DNA from: Escarpia spicata | Taxonomy: Eukaryota; Annelida; Polychaeta; Sabellida; Siboglinidae | Direction: 5' to 3' | Length of the DNA: 64,000 bases | NCBI GenBank assembly: GCA_963995525.1 | Contig: OZ023211.1 | Coordinates: 534,598-598,597 of the forward strand | Shown: one piece after another, positions 46,681-58,368 of the stretch | How the letters are laid out: the number at the start of each line of letters is the position of its first letter | How positions within the stretch are numbered: position 1 is the stretch's first letter | Notes under the pieces: model-generated | What the model saw: the letters and a program-made list of their open reading frames with translations, nothing else | Told to the model about the DNA's origin: nothing | Databases searched by the model: none | Position numbers and translations under genes: made by a program

Positions 46681-49600
46681 TAGTTTTGTTTGTCTGCATG
46701 AGGATTTTGCAGTAATGGGTGTCCTCGTTAAATTGCATATTGTTGTTAGAAATGCATGTGAATTAAAGTAAAGACAATGTAAATTTAAAACATTTTATTG
46801 AAACTATTTGATGAGATCATGACTACAAAATTATGAAAAGCACAATACAACTACAGGTACAATCATTGTACTTGATGTGTATAATGTAATAATTTTTAGA
46901 ACACATACACATAAAATGCAAAGCAACAGTAGAAACAAAAATTAGGAAGAGGTTGAAAAAATGTCAGGTACATATAACAAAACAATCAGTTACTTTTATC
47001 ACAATTCTTTGTTACAAAAAAACAACACTAGTACATGTGATATCAAATGCTAGTTGTATGTTTACAACTCACAAAATGAGTGACTAAACAATGATGTGTA
47101 TTTAACAAATTTTTATATTTAATGCCCATAAAAAATGTAAACCAATGAGAAAAAATTACTTAGGAAGATGGTTAGTTGAACAAATTTAATATGTACATAT
47201 CAAATTAAAATAACTATATTATGATTTTTTTTTTTTAAACATCAATAGGATATCAACTTCAAAACTGTTGTAGTTTGTGCAATGCTTGGTTTGTTTACAA
47301 CTCGCAAAAAATAGTGACTAGACTAGACAGGGTCATCGCCATGTGACTGAGAATTACATGTACAATCGCTACATGCTACATTTCTCCAGTTTACTCAGCT
47401 GTATGAAGAGTACCGGCTACAGATGGTGGATATTTTTGTATGAATAATCTTTGCATATTAATTTCAGTGTGGCTGAATTCTTCCCACATAAGTCAAGATG
47501 GTGTTTTTGATTTAACAGGTCTGCCAGGGAGTAAAGTTTAAAGCGCTTTGAGTAATCCTGAGGACTGGATACTACACCATATCAGAACTAAACTTACTCA
47601 AGTGTTGTTTAATTATCATGCAAAATGAAAATTAATGTAAATTATTTGTGAAAATATAAAACAGTGATAAAAAGAATCATTGAGAAAAAAATGATACATG
47701 GCATGAAAACATAACAGTCCTCGTGATACATAGATAATTTAAACAAGTAAAATGCTGCTGTCAGTGTATCAACAGATTGTTGTTGAAAAATGTGAAAAGG
47801 CTTTCAATACTATTACTTCATCACAAACTTGTGCCTGGTGTATGTTGCAAGAACTCAGCTGGCTGCCACTGACAAGAAACAATGAAACCCTACCACTAAC
47901 AATTCTGGATAATTAATGTATTTTGTCATGGACACTGCTAAAAGTTATAGTTGAATTGAATACAAATACCTTGTATTATTGACTTTTGATAAATGTGTCA
48001 TCACATATAAAAATATCATACATGTCAGAGCCATCCTAATTGTCACTTTGTCACCAGTATAGGCAGATGCAGACGTACAGCAAAAAGTCAGGAAGCTGGT
48101 ATGCAGCACCATCAAAGACAGCGAGACATACAGTGATGTCATCGATATCTAAACCGATACAGTTCACCGAAGAATGCTCGACACTGAACCTGTCTGACAG
48201 CATCGAAAGTTGTTGCCACATCTGCAGACCCTGGCGCCCACCGTTCCATCACCAACTGCAGAGCTAGCCAAGCGTCACCACATTCTTATGTCGAGCAACC
48301 TGCAGTCAACATTGGTTTCCACTCAGTCAAGCTAACTGACTGACCTGGAAGCCAGTGTACACCCCATCAGCACTGGAGAATCTGTCACGGATTCAACACG
48401 ACACAATTGGGATCACTCAGTGGACATTCATATGACAAACTGTTATTACGCAGCATGTTGCATGGCTGTAGAATCTTGTCCGAGATCCTGGACAAATACA
48501 ACTGCCCAGTATGCCATATTAACTTGGAGAGCTAGTGGTACTAAGCACACTAGTTCAATCTCCTGTAAAAAAAAGCATATATTCAGTAAACAAAAACAAA
48601 TTATGATGTGTTCATTGTCATAATCGGTATATAATAATGTTTCATGTATGACCTGCAGCATTTCACAAGAAAAAAGGCAGCAAGAAATGTTCTACTACAG
48701 CTGCATCTACACATGTTGATATCTTAGGAACAGTCAGTGTTTACCAGAGTTGTTCCGGGGAAGGGTGGCTTGATACAGCATGCAGACATTAGTGGAATAT
48801 GCAATTTTTCAAAACGGTGAACAATTTTAACTGTTTTTCTTTACTATGTGTTCATTGTCATTACATGAATTTAAAAGTGTTCAATTTCATTACAGTGACA
48901 CCTGATCTTAGTCAATATTATAGACTGATTTCAATTCTGCTAATCACTAAAGCATCAGTAAAGCGCATTTCTATTTTTTTTTTTTCAGTATACAAATTCA
49001 TGTCAGTGTCTGCCATGTGTAACTACTATGCATATTCATGTTTGACATTTTAAGCCTGATGTTGAATGGTCAAGGTGAATGTTAGAAATGACAGAATTAG
49101 GTGTTATTGTGATGCTAACAATATATTTTCCTCATCAAGTATTCAAAGGTTCATAATACGTATATCTACCTTCTTCAAGAATGACTAATTTATTTTATAA
49201 ACTTTCAGAGTCATTGCCATATGCTAAATACTGTTTAAAGGTGTATTAATATGTCTGTGTTGATACACCTGTGGGTATAATATACAAGTGCAGAAGTCAA
49301 TCTAGTTTTCTATGCCCAAGATGTTATTATTAAAATGTGTATGAAAACAAATGTGGTATATTTAAATGTGCACATTAAAATTTGTTGATAACTTATACGT
49401 GGTTGATTGTTATAAATTTGAAATGGATTGATCAAATGCGGGCCTGCTGCAGATTATGTATCGTCCCTGTGTCTGCCTGGCCCGGGTGACCGCCTCTAGC
49501 TCCTCTCATTCTCATTCATGGGTTGCAGTGTGGTCTCTAGTAATATCATAATTCATGTTATATTATTATGTATTCATATATTGCTGTGGTGAGAATATAT

Positions 49601-50930
49601 ACATATATTGGTATATACATAAGAACAGCCGGCATATGTCCGTTGAAAGGTATCACAGGATACCAATTAATGCATTACATACACTATAGCCAGGCATCAA
49701 GGACCCCAATGGAGATAAGTGCGTGCATTTTCTTGCGTAATCCTTATATATGGTGTACTCTAGGTGTTTTTATGTATTTACACGTTTACATTTTTATATT
49801 GAATAAAATCATCACCATCATGCTTGTCATATAAAAATCTAAATTATTTTGCATAAAATAAATTGCAAATCAACAATATTCTGCAGTAATAGTATCAAAA
49901 ATATGAGTCGCAAAAAATGTTTTAATAATTACGATCACCAACATTACGGATGCTCCCTGACTAAGTTACTCGCACGAACAGGGGCCTGCTGCCAAAGCAA
50001 TGTTACTTGTCATTTCGCACCATCACGTCATCTACTCTCAGACTCGATATGTAATGTCGGAATAACAGCTTATTAACAACATTCTGCGTAACCAAATACA
50101 ATACATATGAAATATTAGGTACCAAATATTATGCTCGTTGTCACTCTGGCTGATATGGTGACTGTCTTAGACTTTTGAGTTAGAACAAAGTCGGCCTCGA
50201 CAGGCTCGAGTCGAGTGTAGACGTTCGCAAGTTGCAATTCTCGTTGAATTAATACACGGCTACGCATTCTTGTTGCTAACTGCGATAGTGTAATTCGTAC
50301 AACTACATTGGAATTATAATCTTCATCTTGATACGCTAAAGCACGTGTGTGTTGTTATTGTTTTCGAATGCCTGGGATGCCGATCTCGCGTAAAGCACAT
50401 GACCGAAGTGGCGCAGTAGGCAGACAGCGCAATTGGCTTTCGCCAGCGATACCCGCTGTAACGACAAATCTTTTTTTGACGATTAAAAAACAAGTACGCA
50501 TTTTTGTTTATTAAACCGACTGTGTGCACTAGTTAAACTATTCACACATTACACATCTGGACATAAAAGAACCGGATTGGCGATGGGCAAACGAAGTGAT
50601 TGAGCACCTTTAATTAATGCATTGGTAAAGTTAACCCATTTTATATAATGGTTATGATAAATACATACCGACAAGTGCTGCAAAATGGCTGAATATTATG
50701 TTAACATTTAAGGGTGGTTTCCAAAATGTGAACTTGAAATAATCTGCATATTGCCTAGACAACCTACTTGATGTCATGATGGTTGTCCAGCTCGGGTGCT
50801 ATGCTGGTTGTGATTAATACACAGGCGAAGCAGTCTTGTGGACTTCTCAAATTTGTAGGTCAATGTGGTATTTTGCAACTATTTTGAAAAACGTAGTTTT
50901 ATACTATTTATTTCCATGTTCAACTCTCGG
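46681..50930. other. Long gene-poor stretch
   Basis: Mostly AT-rich. At 48,060-48,530 broken frames show a coding-like composition (e.g. KVRKLVCSTIKDSETYSDV, and later SYDKLLLRSMLHGCRILSEI followed by LDKYNCPVCH). They are interrupted by stops and I do not recognise the family. It may be a decayed gene or transposon. Confidence 0.35.
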
Positions 50931-50939
50931 TGCTCCCCA

Positions 50940-51008
50940 TCTTCTGATATCGGGGAGCAGTTGGAAGTTTGGGCCCCCTAGACTACCCTCTCTGGATCCG
51001 CCCCTGAG
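50940..51008 (-). repeat. Dispersed element B fragment
   Basis: GGGGCCC-like core with CTAGACTACCCTCTCTGGAT and CCGCCCCTGAG end. Its reverse complement matches 12,217-12,290 and 13,811-13,885. Confidence 0.5.
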
Positions 51009-51184
51009 TATGTCAAGCTAAATTTTGAGACCTTCCCACACCCTTGTAATGCTTTATAGCGCTGACCAATACACTCCCCAACGCCAAAACTACATTCATT
51101 TTGAGAAAGACCTCCATCTATTATGGACACATCACTTTGTTCACAAGTCGCATATGTGTTGATTCGTAATTCACAGAATAAAGG

Positions 51185-51335
51185 TGTCACAAGCACGCTT
51201 TGTATGAATTCGACATCTTTTATTACCCGGGGCGAATACAAGGAGGAACGTCATTGGTTAATAAAACGACAATCATGATAGAACGTAATAGGCATAGCGT
51301 CATGATACTACATAGCACAATTGCAGTGTGTCACA
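51185..51335 (-). repeat. 3' LTR (151 bp)
   Basis: Begins TGTCACAAGCACGC and ends GTGTGTCACA (TG...CA termini). Differs from the other LTR at one base (GACATCTTTT here, GACATATTTT there). Confidence 0.96.
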
Positions 51336-51345
51336 TCTCCCTTTC
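51336..51345 (-). promoter_or_regulatory. Polypurine tract
   Basis: On the element strand GAAAGGGAGA directly abuts the 3' LTR, the position and composition of the plus-strand DNA primer. Confidence 0.85.
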
Positions 51346-51475
51346 GTCGAAGTAATTGATATGGTTATATAGAGTCACGAATACTAACTGCTAAAAACAC
51401 TAACAACGCAATTAACGCAAAAAAACAGGTGACCAGCCTCATTGGAGTAGACTGTCCTCAGCTGGTCTGGCATAT

Positions 51476-53413
51476 TCAGCCGACGTAATCACTCAACCAC
51501 CCTGGGCGGTTTGCGTTGCGGTTGCTACGTCGCAAAGGAGCCACGGCTTCGGGGACAGCCTGCTGATGAGGCCTTCCTTGTGCCTCCGGCTCGTCGATCG
51601 CGGTCGGCGGTGTCGGGAGCGGCGGCTTCTTTTTCGTCTTCAGGAGGTCGCGCCGGTTTCGTCGGTATGCCTGCGCGTTTTCGTTTGTCACCGTATATGA
51701 GCGAGGAGTATTCTCGACTCGGTTCACGACGGCTCGCTCCCATGTTGCACCGGAGCGAATGCGTACGGCATCGCCTTCACGCAGTGGAGGTAGCGTACGC
51801 ACGCCACGGTCATAGTGGTTGGCGTACGTCGCCTGGCGTTGTAGTAGTTGAGAAGTTGCGCTGACTACCCGTGGACGCAACGCCGACTTCAAATCAGGCA
51901 ACTTCGTCCTCAACGTACGGCTCATCAACATCTCAGCTGGCGATAACGTCATGCCAGACACCGGCGTGTTTCGATACTCTAAGAGCGCAATGTATGGGTC
52001 ACGGTGATCGAAATTCGCCTTCTGCAACATACGCTTCAGTGTTTGAACGAAACGCTCGCTCTCACCGTTTGACTGTGGGTACCGCGGACTGGATGTTGTT
52101 CCTTCAACTCCCCACTCGGACAGGAACGCCTTGAAGGTGGCACTGTTAAATGGCATGTTGTCACTGATGATTTCGCGAGGTATGCCGTGCCTCGCGAACA
52201 CCGACTTGCAGTGCACAACCAAACTGCTGGCCGTCTTACTGTCGAGCTTGCATAGTTCAGGGTACTTGGAATAATAATCCACAATCACTAAGTAGTCATG
52301 GTTGTTGTATGTCATGACGTCCATACCAACTTTCTTCCATGGTAGACTGGGGATGGGATGAGGCTTCAGCAGCTCACGCTGTTGCCTTGGTCTGTACCTC
52401 AGACACGCTTGGCACTTCGACACGACTTCCTCTATGTCGGTGCTCATGCCCGGCCAATACAAGCACATGCGCGCTCTGGCCTTGCACTTCTCAGCACCGA
52501 GATGACTTTCGTGGATGACTTTCAACATTTGTTGTCTCAGAGATGCTGGCACCACTATCTTGTCGGCTAAGAACATGATGCCTTCAGCCTCGTGCAGCTC
52601 GTCTCGCTGGTGCCAGTACTGTTGGATGATGATCGGCGCATCTCGTCTATACTCAGGCCAACCATGCCTGATCTGTTGTCTCAGGATCGACATCGTCTCA
52701 TCGGCTGCGGTCGCTGTCTGTATCTGCTCTCTTCGTACAGCACTCATCGGGATGTTTTCCACCAGTGTATGCACCATGACTTCCATTTCGGCATGTAGAT
52801 CGTTCGTTTCTTCCTGTTTAGGATTGTACGCTCGCGACAGCGTGTCAGCGAGGTACATGAGACGACCCGGCACGTACTTCACATTGATTTCGTATCGTTG
52901 CAGGCGTATCATCATACGCTGGATGCGAGGTGATGCCCGTGCGATCGGCTTCTTCAAAATTGCTTCCAGAGGTCGATGATCTGTCTCGACCTCCACCACC
53001 TTTCCGTAGATGTATTGGTGATATTTTTCGCACGCGTAGATTATACTCAAAAGTTCTTTCTCAATCTGAGCGTAGTTGCACTCAGCGGATGTCATTGCCC
53101 GTGATGAGTATGCCACTGGCTGCCGCTCTTGGATCAATGCAGCGCCAAGGCCTCGTTGCGATGCGTCACTCTGTATTTTGACGGGCTTCGTGACATCATA
53201 ATATCGCAGCACTGGTTCACTGGTCAATATTGTTTTGAGTCTCTCGATGGCTGCATCATGTTCCGGATGCCACGCCCACTCGACGTCCGTTGCCAATAAC
53301 GATCGGAGTGGCGCTGTAATGTCAGACTCGTTCCGGATGAATTTCGACAGGAATTTCACCATTCCAAGGAACCGTCTCAGTGAAGTCTTGTCTTCAGGTC
53401 GAGGCCATCTCAA
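51476..53413 (-). pseudogene. Ty3/gypsy pol 3' part: RNase H and integrase
   Basis: About 645 codons, open but without its own start: it is the continuation of the upstream gag-pol frame after a one-base shift near 53,400-53,410. It begins with the RT connection (TSLRRFLGMVKFLSKF). RNase H follows (QSDASQRGLGAALIQ, ETDHRPLE), then an integrase zinc-binding region (HESHLG ... SKCQACL). The DDE core shows GMDV, IISDNMPFNS and YPQSNGESERF. A basic, Pro-rich C-terminus follows. The catalytic D, D and E are present. The ORF closes 130 bp before the LTR. Confidence 0.93.
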
Positions 53414-55340
53414 ATATGGCTTTCACTTTGTCGATGTCGGGTTTGAAACCATCTGGCGTCTGGATGTGACCCATGTACTTCACCTGGTTTACCTTGTATT
53501 GTATCTTCGATTTGTTGAATGTCACGTGACTTGCCTGCGCACGTTCCATTACCAGTCGGATGATCGCGTCGTGCTCTTCGTTGTCGACAGCTGCAATAAT
53601 CATGTTATCGCCGATAATATGCACATTGTGGATGTCACCAAACGTCTCCATGTTCCGCTTCTGCATGACTTCGCTGGCTGAGCATATGCCAAACGGCATT
53701 CTTAGGAAGCGCATTCTACCCCACGGTGTGTTGAACGCTGTGAGATATGATGATTCGTCACTCAAACGCACTTGCCAAAACCCATCCTTGAGGTCAAGCA
53801 CAGTGAATATCTTCTTCCCAGCCAGTTTGGCCTGGACGTCAGCGACTGTTGGCATTTCATAATGCTCTCTCTTGATGGCTGTATTGAGAGGCTTCGGATC
53901 TAAGCACACACGCATCGACCCGTTTTTCTTCTCCGTTATAACGAGGTTGCTGACCCAATCCGTAGGACGATCGACGTCATCGACAATTTCTCTCTGCTTC
54001 AAGTCATCAAGTGTCTGTTTCAGTTTATCGTGACGTGTGTATGGGATTCTGCGTTGCGGCTGGATGCACGGCCTGACTTCACTCGATGTCTCGATGTGAT
54101 ATTCTTTGGCAAACATGCCTGTGCCGTTGAACACTGCTGGGTATTCGCTTAGCAGATCTTCTTTGGTGAGCTTGCCCTTCTCATTCGTCTTCAATTCATC
54201 GATGTTGTGGCGGGACACCAGCTTCAAGCGTTCGCATGCGTCGTGTCCAAGTATTGCTGACTTGATATCGTCGACGATGTAGAATGAAACCGCCTGTCGT
54301 TCATCACCGCTCGTGTGGGTTAGCACGACTGTACCCATAGGCAGTACCTTGCAGTTTCCAAATGCCGTTAGAACACAGCTTGTCGGTTTCATTGGCACGC
54401 TGCTCGCAAACTTTGAGTACACTTGATATGGCAGCACGTTTACCTGAGCACCGGTGTCAAGCTTGAAACGAATGCGTGTATCATTAAATGATACGTCTGC
54501 CTGCCACTTGTCTGGGATGTCACCAATGAACAACGAACCAATGAACAGTTCGTTTTCGACGTCACGAACATCGCAGTCTATTGCTCGCACCACTTTTGAC
54601 TTGCAAACCGCTGCGAAATGGTTGCGTCGCTGGCATTGACTGCAGACTTTTCCAAACGCGGGACATTTCTTTGCTTCGTGCGTTCGCCCACAGTACTTGC
54701 AATCGCGTATCAGTTTGGTGCTCTCTTTAGCTTTATATTTGTCAGCTTGTCGGCGTTTGATGACGTGAACTTCAGTGCTTGTTTCAGGGTTGCCACTCGT
54801 TGACATCGTTTGTAACTGTGCCTTGCTAACTTCGGAAGCTCTGCATATGGACAGTGCCTTACCAAGAATTAGGTCAGTTTCCCTGAGTAATCGTTCTTTT
54901 ATGCGTTCGTCACGCACGCCGAACACCATTTTGTCTCTAAGCAACAGCTCCTGTTGATCTCCAAAATTGCAAGTCGACGCACGAGTGCGCAAATCAGTGA
55001 CCCACTGATCAACGCTCTCGCCCTCTTTCTGGCCTCTGCTCCAGAATTTGTATCGCTCGTAGACGCTATTCTCGCGTGGAATGCAATAGTCGTCGAATTT
55101 TCGTAACACAACTTCAATGTCAGTTTTGTCTTCATCTGTACCATACGTGAACGTTTCATGAATTTCAACCGCATCGAACCCCATGCTGTGCAGTAGAATT
55201 GCGACTTGCGTAACGGCTGCTTTATCGCTCAGTTCCGCAGCTTGTCGGTACACATTGAAATTTGCTTTCCATCTTCGCCAAGTTACCGCTAGATTGGCCG
55301 CGTCAAAACGCATAGTATCGGGCCTTCGTAGCGATTCCAT
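53394..55340 (-). pseudogene. Ty3/gypsy gag-protease-RT polyprotein, interrupted
   Basis: 648 codons from ATG 55,340, 80 bp inside the 5' LTR. In order: a Gag-like region (WRRWKANFNVYRQAAEL), two CCHC knuckles around residues 210-245 (CKYCGRTHEAKKC; CSQCQRRNHFAAVC), the aspartic protease motif FKLDTGAQVNVLP, then RT (VLDLKDGFWQVRL, MRFLRMPFGICSA). The catalytic block normally ending in two Asp reads G577-D578-N579 (IIGDNMII). Gag and Pol share one frame, so no programmed gag-pol shift is needed. The frame ends at a premature stop (53,394-53,396) in the RT connection, where the downstream frame is displaced by one base. Confidence 0.93.
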
Positions 55341-55408
55341 AGTTATAGACTAGTGCGGCATTTGTGCGCAAAAGTACAACTTACTTGAGTAGGCGTAGTT
55401 GTTTATAT

Positions 55409-55419
55409 TTCTGACACCA
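55409..55419 (-). promoter_or_regulatory. Primer-binding site, tRNA-Leu type
   Basis: On the element strand TGGTGTCAGAA starts immediately after the 5' LTR. It is complementary to the 3' end of animal tRNA-Leu (...TTCTGACA plus CCA), then diverges. Confidence 0.85.
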
Positions 55420-55570
55420 TGTCACAAGCACGCTTTGTATGAATTCGACATATTTTATTACCCGGGGCGAATACAAGGAGGAACGTCATTGGTTAATAAA
55501 ACGACAATCATGATAGAACGTAATAGGCATAGCGTCATGATACTACATAGCACAATTGCAGTGTGTCACA
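55420..55570 (-). repeat. 5' LTR (151 bp)
   Basis: Same 151-bp sequence as 51,185-51,335 with one substitution; followed by the right-hand AAAGG duplication. Confidence 0.96.
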
Positions 55571-55756
55571 AAAGGTACATGTATAACTAATAATATCAAC
55601 TGTCCAAGTTAAGACCTTTAATAGGTTAAATGACTGACAGCGACAGAGCGGTAGCTTCGCGGGCAGTCGTGGTTGCTAGCTTTCTGTTGGAGTTTGTGAG
55701 TCCACCTAAGCTATTAGGTCGTAATCATTCACACCACAGACCTGCTCCAGGTCGGT

Positions 55757-56450
55757 GCGAGGTCAAAACCCCAACGGACATAACCCCAACCTCTTATTTC
55801 AAATGTGGACAAAACCCCAACGGACATAACCACAACCTCTTATTTCAAATGTGGACAAAACCCCAATGCTCAGCCTAGGAGTGCCTAGACTTTCTCGGTG
55901 TATATATACATATATATTGAGGAATTTTATATTGAATTTATTACAAGACAAGTAAAACTATTGGTGTATTGTGTAAGTGTGGGGGGAAAGTAAAATTATT
56001 GAAATATATACAAATAAACTGGATGTTGATAACAAAGATCGAATGCACACACATTACATCAATTTAAACCTGATACAGACACCAACACCTAGGAATTCTT
56101 TAACAGTTGAGAAATTGAAAGGAAAAGTTAAACATGCAATTATACTTAAAGGGATATGCACTTACTTAAGCCATGCTGTTATTGTTTATTTTACCCCTAA
56201 TTGGAAAATATAATCTCTATCAACAAGGTTGAATTTAAAAACTAAAATGCATTACTATATTTTTGTTTAATTTTCAACACTTATTTAAATTAGAGTATAT
56301 TATATTATAATGTATACATAGACAATTTATGATACACCAAAACAGTCTAGGCAGCGTAGGGGTTTTGTCTACATTTGAATAAAAGATTTGAATACAACAA
56401 TTTTAATAAATGACGGGTTTTGTCTGTTCGGGTTTTGTCCTGGATCCTCC
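55757..56450. mobile_element. Inverted-repeat element with GGACAAAACCC-type ends
   Basis: The left end has two tandem copies of GGACATAACC...CTCTTATTTCAAATGTGGAC-AAAACCCC (55,773-55,870). The right end (about 56,345-56,445) has the reverse complement GGGGTTTTGTCTACATTTGA and GGGTTTTGTC twice. The interior is about 0.45 kb, AT-rich, non-coding. A MITE or short foldback DNA transposon; no target duplication was fixed. Confidence 0.6.
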
Positions 56451-57009
56451 AGTTCTAACAGCCCGTTAGAACGTTGCGATGTATCAGACTCTCTTCTGAC
56501 TACGCAGTGCACATCTCCGCCATTAGATGGCCATGCCTTCTGCATCGCTGCACCTCGACTCTGAAACAGTCATGCGCAAATAGCATGACAAATGTGACTC
56601 GGTGTACATATTCCAAATACTCCTGAAAACTCACTTGTTTAACCCAGCCTATTATTCTTAAAATGTCACAAACGTGTAATGTTGTCGCTGGATTGGACTT
56701 CTTAATGAAAACTTAATTAGACTTTTGGTGCTGTTTTTATGATTTCTGATTTTTATGTTTTTGTTTTATAATCTTGACTTTTTGGCTTTTATATCTGTGT
56801 CAGCGCCTTTGAACAGGGTGACGGGTCACTGGAACCATGACACAAAAGTGCTTTATTATTATTGCAGTTTCAAAATTTAAGCAATCTCACTCACCCTGCA
56901 TAGCCTGTTTCCTTCAGAAGATACACTACAAGTCGTATTCTTTGTAACATTGAGAGTAGAAAATGTATGCATGCTGCTAGAACTCTGTGATCATGAAGTA
57001 TACGGAAAT

Positions 57010-57930
57010 AGCATGAGAAATCAAAACATTCAACGATCACATTGCACTACAACACGACCTAAAACAACTCCAAACATGGGCAAAAGACTGGGGCATGAAC
57101 TTCAATACAAACAAATGCTACATCCTCAGCGTAAAACATAAAACTGACTATTTCTATACCTTAAATAACATCACCCTAGAACGTGTAAACTGCAATCCCT
57201 ATCTTGGTATCTCTATCTCCGACGACCTTAAATGGCACTCCCACATCGCAACAACAACTAAAAAAGCAAACTCAACACTTGGTTTCCTAAGACGTAACAT
57301 ACGACACTGTCCTATAAACAACAAACGAACCGCATACATTGCCCTTGTGCGCGCTGCTTTAGAGTACGGAGCCATAGTGTGGGACCCATACCATCAGGGG
57401 GACATAAATAAACTGGAACGCATACAACACCGTGCTGCTCGCTTCATTACCGGCGACTACCACTCCAGACAAGAAGGATCAATGACAAACATATTAACAG
57501 ACCTAAAACTCAATACCTTACAAAGCAGACGTCGGGATCTACGACTGAAATACATGTACAAAATAGCTGGGGGATCTATCCCAGCCATCCCCGCAGAAAC
57601 ATACTTTCGGCCCCAAAAAACAAATAAAAGACGCATCCAACCCAAAAATTTTCCAGATCACGTATCCTCAAACTTTGTACAACACCTAACAACCAATAAC
57701 ACCAGGTGCTATATAGTACCTGCATCCCACACCGACCAATTCAAAAACTCATACTTTGTAAAGACAATAGTAGACTGGAATAAACTAAACGAGTCGCAGG
57801 TCCAGGCTGAGACCATAAACGATTTCAGTCTCCTATCCTGCGGCTCAAACACTCAATAACACCATACGCACCCACCCCGTCGTAAACCATAGCCAACAGT
57901 GGCTCCTTACGACGTACATAATTAGAATTA
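57010..57930 (+). mobile_element. LINE RT C-terminal fragment (third family)
   Basis: The frame reads DHIALQHDLKQLQTWAKDWG, MNFNTNKCYIL (late RT), then LGFLRRNIRHCPINNKRTAY, YGAIVWDPYHQGDINKLERI, QHRAARFITGDY and a VDWNKLNESQV tail. This is the typical post-catalytic part of CR1/Jockey-superfamily LINEs. The 254-codon piece (57,095-57,859) is open. EN and the RT catalytic core are absent through 5' truncation. The 3' end is the simple repeat AATTAGAATTAGAATTA at about 57,920. Confidence 0.88.
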
Positions 57931-58039
57931 GAATTACGGAACGAACGCCTTGTCTAGCCAGTATATCCGAAATTGGCAAATCTATCTGTGGTCTGACCCC
58001 TAAGTAAACTCTTCAAAAATTTAGGTAGCAATAAGGCGT

Positions 58040-58045
58040 CACGTG
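58040..58045 (+). promoter_or_regulatory. E-box CACGTG just upstream of UQCC2
   Basis: GTCACGTGAT lies 15 nt before the ATG, whose context CAACATGGCGGG resembles a YY1-type motif. Both are common in TATA-less promoters of nuclear mitochondrial genes. Confidence 0.4.
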
Positions 58046-58059
58046 ATACGACGGTCAAC

Positions 58060-58368
58060 ATGGCGGGTGTGTCGCGTTATAAGACATTTCTTCGTTTGTG
58101 TGACGAATGGCCGCTCGACAAAACGAAAACCGGACGAGATCTTGGCGCTTTCATACGCAAGCAGGTAGCAGATGCATTCAGGCAGGGGGAGTCGTCGAAC
58201 ATTGATCCACAACAATGTGATAAAGTTTACGAAAGCCTGATGAAGGTCAAAACGAACTGCTACAAAAAGATGTATCCACGGGCTCCAGAGAAAGGCTGCT
58301 CTGGTCTGACAGCGGAGGAGTGCAACGTGATGGTGTCCAGCGAGACGAGGAAATACCTCGACAGCTAG
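58060..58368 (+). CDS. UQCC2: UQCC2-like complex III assembly factor, single exon
   Basis: The 102-residue protein matches UQCC2 (Cbp6/MNF1 family). It has SRYKTFLRLCDEWPLDKTK, GRDLGAFIRKQVADAFRQGE, CDKVYESL, NCYKKMYPR and SGLTAEE, the same order as human UQCC2. The factor acts with UQCC1 in mitochondria to stabilise newly made cytochrome b during complex III assembly. The start is the first ATG (MAGVSRYK). It is open over its whole length with no splice signal, whereas the vertebrate gene has introns, and it ends about 20 residues earlier than the human protein (about 126). No poly(A) tail or target duplication marks it as a retrocopy. AATAAA is at 59,099. Bounded by LINE copies on both sides. 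Confidence 0.9.
   Translation: MAGVSRYKTFLRLCDEWPLDKTKTGRDLGAFIRKQVADAFRQGESSNIDPQQCDKVYESLMKVKTNCYKKMYPRAPEKGCSGLTAEECNVMVSSETRKYLDS

Larger units (their letters stand above)
51180..55575 (-). mobile_element. Full-length Ty3/gypsy LTR retrotransposon
   Basis: A 4,386-bp element (51,185-55,570) flanked by the 5-bp duplication AAAGG (51,180-51,184 and 55,571-55,575). It has 151-bp LTRs, a tRNA-Leu-type primer-binding site, a polypurine tract and gag-protease-RT-RNase H-integrase order. Similar to the 'K02A2.6-like'/Mag-type Ty3 elements common in invertebrates (family assignment from motifs). No env-like ORF. The LTRs differ at one position, implying recent insertion, but the coding region is broken by a frameshift and by loss of an RT catalytic Asp. 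Confidence 0.96.

Noticed and set aside
51511..52979. Plus-strand ORFs of 117 and 154 codons across the gypsy element
   Set aside because: Antisense shadows of the integrase/RNase H frame.
53394..53413. Programmed +1 frameshift between the two gypsy ORFs
   Set aside because: The shift falls inside the RT connection, not at a gag-pol junction, where no known element uses recoding; a plain indel is more likely.
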